From contig NZ_QWEK01000020.1 of NCBI RefSeq assembly GCF_009935845.1, positions 17,797-81,796 of the forward strand: a stretch of DNA of 64,000 nucleotides, in the 5' to 3' direction. Position 1 is the stretch's first letter, and every line of letters begins with the position of its first letter. Source of the stretch: Pseudoflavonifractor sp. 524-17 (GTDB taxonomy: Bacteria > Bacillota > Clostridia > Oscillospirales > Oscillospiraceae). The position numbers and the translations under genes are program-made. Below, piece after piece: positions 61,708-64,000 of the stretch. The notes beneath the pieces are model-generated. The model was not told where the DNA came from. It saw only the letters and a list, made by a program, of their open reading frames with translations, and did not search any database.

Positions 61708-62538
61708 ATGAATTTGAGTCTGTTCCGCTGTCCCGTCTGCTCGGCCCCGCTGGCGCGGGAGGCGGGCTCCTATCTGTGCCCCCGGGGGCACCGCTACGAC
61801 ATCGCCCGGGAGGGATATGTCCACCTGCTGCCCCCCAACCGGAAGCACTCCAAGGCCCCGGGGGATGACAAGGACATGGTGGCCGCCCGGGCCCGCTTTC
61901 TCTCCCAGGGTTATTACGCTCCCCTTCTGGATACACTGGAACAGGCAGCGCTCCGCTATGCCGATGAATCCCCCGTCCTGCTGGACTCCGGCTGCGGAGA
62001 GGGGTACTACACCGCCGGCGTTGCCGCCGCCCTCCGCGCCGGGGGGGGAGGCGTCCGGGCCGCGGGGGCGGACCTGTCCAAATTCGCCCTGCGCCGGGCC
62101 GCCCGGCGGGACAGGGACAGCGAGTTCGCCGTGGCCTCCGCCTACCGCCTGCCGGTGGCGGACGGGCGGGTAAACCTGCTGCTCAACTGCTTTTCCCCCA
62201 TGGCCCAGGAAGAATTCCGCCGGGTGCTCTCCCCCGGGGGCGTTCTGCTCTATGTGGTGCCCGGCCCCCGGCACCTGTGGGAGCTGAAGGAGATTTTGTA
62301 CAACAGCCCCTACCCCAATCCGGACGAAACGGTGTTATACGGCGGCTTCACCCATCTGGAGATCTATCCCCTGGAATTCCCCCTCCGCCTTCCCTGCCGG
62401 GAGGATGTGGAAGCGCTCTTCCATATGACGCCCTATACCTGGAAGACCCCCAGGGAGGGGGCGGACCGCCTGCGCGCTCTGTCTGAACTGGCGGTCCGGG
62501 CCCAGTTCCGGATCCATATCTTCCGCCGCGACCCATAA
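61708..62538 (+). CDS. rlmA: RlmA-type 23S rRNA (guanine-N1)-methyltransferase
   Basis: 276 residues. A zinc knuckle near the start (CPVCSAPLAREAGSYLCPRGH, C-x2-C plus C-x3-H) and the RlmA-specific YDIAREGYVHLLPPNRKHSKAPGDDKDMVAAR block identify the family. The SAM motif is VLLDSGCGEGYYTAGV. It methylates a 23S rRNA guanine (G745 or G748 in relatives) and can affect macrolide or tylosin response. Monocistronic, GGAGGG ribosome binding site. Confidence 0.9.
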   Translation: MNLSLFRCPVCSAPLAREAGSYLCPRGHRYDIAREGYVHLLPPNRKHSKAPGDDKDMVAARARFLSQGYYAPLLDTLEQAALRYADESPVLLDSGCGEGYYTAGVAAALRAGGGGVRAAGADLSKFALRRAARRDRDSEFAVASAYRLPVADGRVNLLLNCFSPMAQEEFRRVLSPGGVLLYVVPGPRHLWELKEILYNSPYPNPDETVLYGGFTHLEIYPLEFPLRLPCREDVEALFHMTPYTWKTPREGADRLRALSELAVRAQFRIHIFRRDP

Positions 62539-62545
62539 TGAAAAA

Positions 62546-62572
62546 CCGCCCCCGGCGCCAGGCCGGGGGCGG
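62546..62572 (-). terminator. asnA terminator (shared with rlmA)
   Basis: An 11-bp perfect stem (CCGCCCCCGGC, 62546-62556, with 62562-62572); on the minus strand it is followed by GGTTTTT, so it terminates asnA best. Confidence 0.85.
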
Positions 62573-62594
62573 GAAAGGGTTTCTTTATTACAGA

Positions 62595-63608
62595 CTACAG
62601 CAAAATGACCCCCGCGTCCCGGCAGACCACAATGGTCTCCGGGTCCCATACGCTGGCCTGAACCTCGCCGATGTGGGCCTTGCCCAGCAGGAGCATGCAC
62701 AGCCGGGACTGGCCGATGCCGCCCCCCATGGTCAGAGGCAGCTTGCCCTCCAGCAGCAGCTTGTGGAAGGTCAGAGTCCGGCGCCCGTCCTGTCCGGCCG
62801 CCGTCAGCTGCTGATCCAGCACCTCGGGGCTGACCCGGATGCCCATGGAGGACACCTCAAAGGCCTGCTTGAGCACCGGGTTCCACAGCAGAATATCGCC
62901 GTTGAGGCTCCAGTCGTCGTAGTCGGGGGCGCGGCCGTCGTGAGGCTCTCCAGAGGCCAGGTTCCCGCCGATCCCCATTAAGAAGGTGGTGGGGTGGTCC
63001 TTCACCCAGGCGTTCTCCCGCTCCTTGGGGGTGAGGCTGGGCCAGCGGTCCTCCAGCTCCTGGGCGGTGACGAAGCTCACCTCTGGGTCCACCAAGGGCA
63101 CGGCGCACAGCCGGGGATAGACCGCGTACAGGGTGGTCTGGGTCTCACAGATGGCCTTGACGATGGTGCGCACCGTCTCCTTTAAAAATTCCACGTTCCG
63201 GTCCCTGGGGGCGATCACCTTCTCCCAGTCCCACTGGTCCACATAGACCGAGTGGAGGTTGTCCGGCGCCTCGTCCCGGCGGATGGCGTTCATGTCGGTG
63301 TACAGTCCCTCTCCCACGGAGAACTGGTAGCGGTACAGGGCCATGCGCTTCCACTTGGCCAAAGAGTGGACCACCTGGGCGTCCCGCCCGGCGGCGGGGA
63401 TGTCAAAGGAGACCGCCCGCTCCACGCCGTTGAGATCGTCATTCAAGCCGGTGGCCGCCTCCACAAAGAGGGGGGCGGAGACCCGGCTCAGGTGGAGGGC
63501 GCCCCCCAGCGTGTCCTCAAAGAGGCGCTTGAGCAGGCTGATGGCTTTCTGGGTGTCGTACAGGTTCAGACTGGGGGCATAGCCCTCTGGAATGACGGTC
63601 TTTTCCAT
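62595..63608 (-). CDS. asnA: Aspartate-ammonia ligase (asparagine synthetase A)
   Basis: 337 residues, the usual length for AsnA. The class II aminoacyl-tRNA-synthetase-like core is seen: LSRVSAPLFVEAATGLNDDLNGVERAVSFD near the N-terminus, VYVDQWDWEKVI, and the C-terminal GGGIGQSRLCMLLLGKAHIGEVQ motif. It forms asparagine from aspartate, ammonia and ATP. Good AAGGAG site. The leader has hairpins but no T-box consensus seen. Confidence 0.96.
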   Translation of the reverse strand: MEKTVIPEGYAPSLNLYDTQKAISLLKRLFEDTLGGALHLSRVSAPLFVEAATGLNDDLNGVERAVSFDIPAAGRDAQVVHSLAKWKRMALYRYQFSVGEGLYTDMNAIRRDEAPDNLHSVYVDQWDWEKVIAPRDRNVEFLKETVRTIVKAICETQTTLYAVYPRLCAVPLVDPEVSFVTAQELEDRWPSLTPKERENAWVKDHPTTFLMGIGGNLASGEPHDGRAPDYDDWSLNGDILLWNPVLKQAFEVSSMGIRVSPEVLDQQLTAAGQDGRRTLTFHKLLLEGKLPLTMGGGIGQSRLCMLLLGKAHIGEVQASVWDPETIVVCRDAGVILL

Positions 63609-63690
63609 GGAACAAACTCCTTTTTCTTTTGACTGCCGGCGCGGCGCCGGCTGTGTGTCCCGCAGACACAGGTTCTTAACACATTAGCAC

Positions 63691-63719
63691 ATTATAGCGC
63701 AAAACCGCCCTGCTGGCAA
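63691..63719 (-). promoter_or_regulatory. asnA promoter
   Basis: Minus strand TTGCCA (63719-63714), 17-bp spacer, TATAAT (63696-63691). The leader to the ATG holds two GC hairpins (around 63633-63665). Confidence 0.75.
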
Positions 63720-63806
63720 GGCAGGGGAATGGGAAAAATCCGGGGCTGAAAAAACTTTTTCCCGGTTTGGCCCGTCTAACGATTTGTAAAACAGGAGAGA
63801 TCCGCT

Positions 63807-64000
63807 ATGAGTCAACTGGATATGGATCACTGGGAGCGTCCCTCCCGCCCGCTGGCCGCGCTGTCCGTGGTGCTGCTCTTCCTGGCCCTGGCCGGCGGCG
63901 TGGCCGCCGCGGGACAGAGCAGAGCCGCCCCGCCGGCTCAGACGCCGGCTCCGCAGCAGGCGGGGTACGCCCCAGCGCCCGCCCCGGCCGCGCCTCTGCC
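63807..64000 (+). CDS. Membrane-anchored Pro/Ala-rich protein (partial)
   Basis: Only the first 64 residues are in the window. ATG after CAGGAGAG. A cytoplasmic MSQLDMDHWERPSRP start, one membrane or signal helix (about 16-36) and a Pro/Ala/Gln-rich segment (PPAQTPAPQQAGYAPAP) follow. The remainder lies to the right; the function cannot be assigned. Confidence 0.6.
   Translation, partial: MSQLDMDHWERPSRPLAALSVVLLFLALAGGVAAAGQSRAAPPAQTPAPQQAGYAPAPAPAAPL

Noticed and set aside
63609..63760. T-box or riboswitch before asnA
   Set aside because: The leader holds two short GC hairpins but no T-box UGGN bulge sequence or antiterminator pair that I can see.

Overview
The window is a 64 kb, GC-rich, gene-dense chromosomal segment. 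It suggests a strict-anaerobe Clostridia genome of the Oscillospiraceae type (gut relatives such as Flavonifractor, Lawsonibacter or Intestinimonas); the genus is inference. Supporting signs are the rimP-nusA-ylxR-ylxQ-infB-rbfA-nrnA-truB-ribF cluster, DegV, DUF1836, YmdB and ABC-F genes, an FeFe-hydrogenase-like regulatory protein, strong GGAGG ribosome binding sites, several TTG starts, and near-consensus TTGACA/TATAAT promoters with 16-18 bp spacers.

Layout, left to right. (1) 1-4592, minus strand: a tailed-phage head module (small and large terminase, portal, protease/scaffold, decoration-like protein, major capsid) running off the left edge. (2) 4807-9583: a double zinc-ribbon membrane protein, an ABC ATPase and a fused double ABC-2 permease. 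(3) 9811-17550: a LacI regulator followed by an adenine-deaminase-like enzyme and a complete BMP-type nucleoside/purine ABC importer. (4) 17634-19176: cysK divergent from an Rrf2 regulator, with palindromes at both promoters. (5) tRNA-Leu(UAG) flanked by a 73-nt hairpin, then lspA, rluD, a HAD phosphatase and a DEAD-box helicase. (6) 23252-25360: a three-gene redox-sensing candidate made of a DRTGG protein, a small histidine-kinase-like ATPase and a HydS-like FeFe-hydrogenase homologue. (7) 25424-36048: an RpiR-controlled catabolic locus. A minus-strand group (RpiR, nucleobase-type amidohydrolase, flavodoxin-like reductase, TIGR04076 protein, M20D amidohydrolase) diverges from a five-gene Dpp/Opp-type importer. 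(8) 36160-45811, minus strand: the transcription/translation cluster. (9) 46158-50444: MoxR, DUF58 and a transglutaminase-like membrane protein. (10) 50556-54403: a sensor kinase without a phospho-acceptor histidine, GAPDH, and an AT-rich island with an XRE regulator and an S-layer-homology protein. (11) 54521-64000: ymdB, prmA, degV, DUF1836, a GT39-like membrane protein, an ABC-F ATPase, rlmA, asnA and the start of a further membrane protein.

How the genes may work together: regions 3 and 7 each pair a local regulator with an importer and with amidohydrolase-superfamily or amidase enzymes, so both look like scavenging systems for nitrogen-rich small molecules. Region 6 looks like hydrogen or redox signalling. 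I see no CRISPR array, no rRNA and no intact insertion sequence. The parts most worth follow-up are the RpiR divergon, the HydS-like operon and the hairpin abutting the tRNA.
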